This document shows positions 62,677 to 64,000 of a stretch of 64,000 bases of DNA, one piece after another (position 1 is the stretch's first letter; each line of letters opens with the position of its first letter). The stretch is from the NCBI RefSeq assembly GCF_002863565.1, contig NZ_PGUW01000001.1:248001-312000 (forward strand), read 5' to 3'. The stretch comes from Bacillus sp. V5-8f (GTDB lineage Bacteria; Bacillota; Bacilli; Bacillales; DSM-1321). The position numbers and the translations under genes are program-made. The notes beneath the pieces were generated by a model that was given only the letters and a program-made list of their open reading frames with translations, had not been told where the DNA came from and searched no databases.

Positions 62677-64000
62677 TTATTGATCAATTTTCAGCTTGGC
62701 AAGGGCATCTGCCAGCGCTGTATTGATCGGTTCCTCTTTTTTGTGTTGCTGCTTCAGATAAGCATTTACATCCCTTTTCGAAGCATTTTGGTTTTTGTCA
62801 TTGCTTCTTCTTTGATTAAAAGCAGACAGTTTTTCACGATGGCCGCAGGTAGTGCAGACGAAGATTTGCCCTTCACCTTCACCACGAAGCTCAAGCTTTT
62901 TATGGCATTGCGGGCATCTTGCATTGGTTACCTTGGAGATACCTTTGCGGTAGCCGCATTCCCTGTCCTGGCATACGAGCATTTTCCCTTTTTTCCCGTT
63001 CACTTCAAGGAGCAGCTTGCCGCATTCCGGACATTTTTTTCCGGTCACGTTGTCATGCTTGAATTTCTTGCCGCTGTTTTTGATATCGGACACAATATGC
63101 TTCGTGTAATCCTTCATTTCCTGGATAAAGGCCTGTTTTTTGAGTTTTCCTTTTGAAATGGCTGTCAGCTTTTGTTCCCATTGAGCAGTCAACGCAGGGG
63201 AACGCAGCTCCTCAGGAGCCAAATCAAGCAGCTGCTTGCCTTTTGATGTAACAAAGATTCCTTTTCCCTTTTTCTCAATCAGGAACGTATTAAACAACTT
63301 CTCAATAATATCAGCCCGGGTAGCTACCGTACCGATTCCGCCTGTCTCCCCTAACGTCTTGATCAGGTCTTTGCTTTCCCCGTTCATGAACCGTGCTGGG
63401 TTTTCCATGGCAGAAAGGAGCGTTCCTTCATTGAAAGGTTCAGGCGGTTTGGTTTCCCCGTTCGTTAACGTGACGGAAGAAATATTCAACAAATCGCCCT
63501 TTTGGATTGCCGGGAGCACCTGTTCCGCCAGGCCATCCCCTTCATCCTCCTCATCATGCTGGTAGTCATAAACCTCTTTCCATCCAGCTTTAAGTATGAC
63601 CTTCCCTTTGGCCACAAATATCTCGGAACCGAATTTCGCTTTGATGGTAGTCTGTTCATACTCAAACGGAGGCATGAGTACAGCAAGGAATCGTTTGACA
63701 ACTAAATCATAGATTTTGCTTTCTTTGTCGCTCAGCTTGCCTGGGAGCGGCGTTTGTTCAGTCGGGATGATGGCATGGTGATCGGAAACCTTGCTGTCAT
63801 CGACAAACGACTTGTTCACTTTAATCGGATTTCGCAGTATTTTTGAAGCAAACAGTGAATATGGCTTGATGCTTACAGCTTGGAGCCTTTCTTTTAATGT
63901 ATCCACGATATCCGACGATAAATAACGGGAATCGGTGCGCGGATAAGTTAATACTTTATGGCTTTCATATAAACGCTGCATGATCGATAACGTTTCTTTT
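62677..64000 (-). CDS. topB: DNA topoisomerase III (5' part outside window)
   Basis: C-terminal about 440 residues of a type IA topoisomerase. The catalytic Tyr is in [16 protein letters not shown], close to the window edge, and [13 protein letters not shown] and [17 protein letters not shown] follow. The C-terminus carries two four-Cys zinc ribbons (CPECG...[11 protein letters not shown] and [10 protein letters not shown]...CTTCGHREK) and an Asn/Lys-rich tail. The frame continues unbroken to the window end, so the gene is cut by the window rather than truncated. Confidence 0.93.
   Translation of the reverse strand, partial: KETLSIMQRLYESHKVLTYPRTDSRYLSSDIVDTLKERLQAVSIKPYSLFASKILRNPIKVNKSFVDDSKVSDHHAIIPTEQTPLPGKLSDKESKIYDLVVKRFLAVLMPPFEYEQTTIKAKFGSEIFVAKGKVILKAGWKEVYDYQHDEEDEGDGLAEQVLPAIQKGDLLNISSVTLTNGETKPPEPFNEGTLLSAMENPARFMNGESKDLIKTLGETGGIGTVATRADIIEKLFNTFLIEKKGKGIFVTSKGKQLLDLAPEELRSPALTAQWEQKLTAISKGKLKKQAFIQEMKDYTKHIVSDIKNSGKKFKHDNVTGKKCPECGKLLLEVNGKKGKMLVCQDRECGYRKGISKVTNARCPQCHKKLELRGEGEGQIFVCTTCGHREKLSAFNQRRSNDKNQNASKRDVNAYLKQQHKKEEPINTALADALAKLKIDQ

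Noticed and set aside
1..64000. CRISPR arrays, prophage, insertion sequences, tRNA or rRNA genes
   Set aside because: No regularly spaced repeats with unique spacers, no transposase or phage protein among the open frames, and no tRNA- or rRNA-like sequence noticed by eye.

Overview
The window looks like chromosomal DNA of a low-GC, endospore-forming Bacillaceae bacterium. It carries sporulation genes (rsfA, gerQ), bacillithiol synthesis (bshB2), coproheme decarboxylase (hemQ), the LipL lipoate route and strong GGAGG ribosome binding sites. The gene order from fadF to ung follows the Bacillus subtilis ywj-ywi-ywh-ywg-ywf-ywd block: ywjF, ywjE, ywjD, argS, ywiB, speB, speE, pbpG, ywhD, ywhC, ywgA, ywfO, rsfA, lipL, pta, hemQ, gerQ, ywdK, ung. 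I saw no rRNA, tRNA, CRISPR array, transposase or phage gene.

Layout. 1-7.8 kb: fatty-acid beta-oxidation (TetR regulator, two acyl-CoA dehydrogenases, 3-hydroxyacyl-CoA dehydrogenase, thiolase, and the separately transcribed Fe-S electron-transfer protein FadF), with FadR-like operators and a CcpA (cre) site. 7.9-28.3 kb: conserved housekeeping block (cardiolipin synthase, UV endonuclease, arginyl-tRNA synthetase, polyamine synthesis, a class A PBP, lipoylation, Pta, heme synthesis, spore germination, uracil-DNA glycosylase). 28.5-41.1 kb: mixed genes, including a phospholipase D-like protein, a likely SigB-controlled stress protein, molybdopterin genes (moeB-moaD-moaE, mobA), pyridoxal kinase, bacillithiol deacetylase, a PQQ-type sugar dehydrogenase and a tandem P-loop ATPase. 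41.2-52.7 kb: a cobalamin riboswitch followed by a long, tightly overlapping minus-strand operon for corrinoid uptake, salvage and lower-ligand assembly (btuF, btuC, btuD-cbiZ fusion, cbiB, cobD, cobU, cobQ, cobS, cobC, a cobU-like gene, pduO, cblT, cblS). 52.8-61.8 kb: an accessory aromatic N-heterocycle catabolic locus. 62-64 kb: an SRPBCC protein and the 3' part of topB.

The most interesting region is 52.8-61.8 kb. Four enzymes match the lower nicotinate/2,5-dihydroxypyridine pathway, with catalytic residues at almost the same spacing as in NicX, NicD, NicF and NicE. Together they should take 2,5-dihydroxypyridine to fumarate, formate and ammonia. They are interleaved with two about 93% identical HpaB-type flavin monooxygenases and one flavin reductase, which probably make the dihydroxypyridine from an unknown hydroxylated pyridine. 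The locus is headed by an unusual regulator: a MerR-type helix-turn-helix fused to an isochorismatase/maleamate-amidase domain that has lost the catalytic Lys and Cys. I infer that a dead copy of the pathway enzyme has become the ligand sensor. The same 8-base motif lies just downstream of the -10 box in all three promoters of the locus and is a candidate operator.

Other structure not explained by genes: three intergenic arrays with a 20-21 bp period, a 39-42 bp period array of DnaA-box-like sequences upstream of ywiB, a parS-like 16-mer inside the ung terminator hairpin, dispersed GGGGGTCAGTCCCCC elements (one read in frame inside cobD), and a structured RNA-like element after pdxK.
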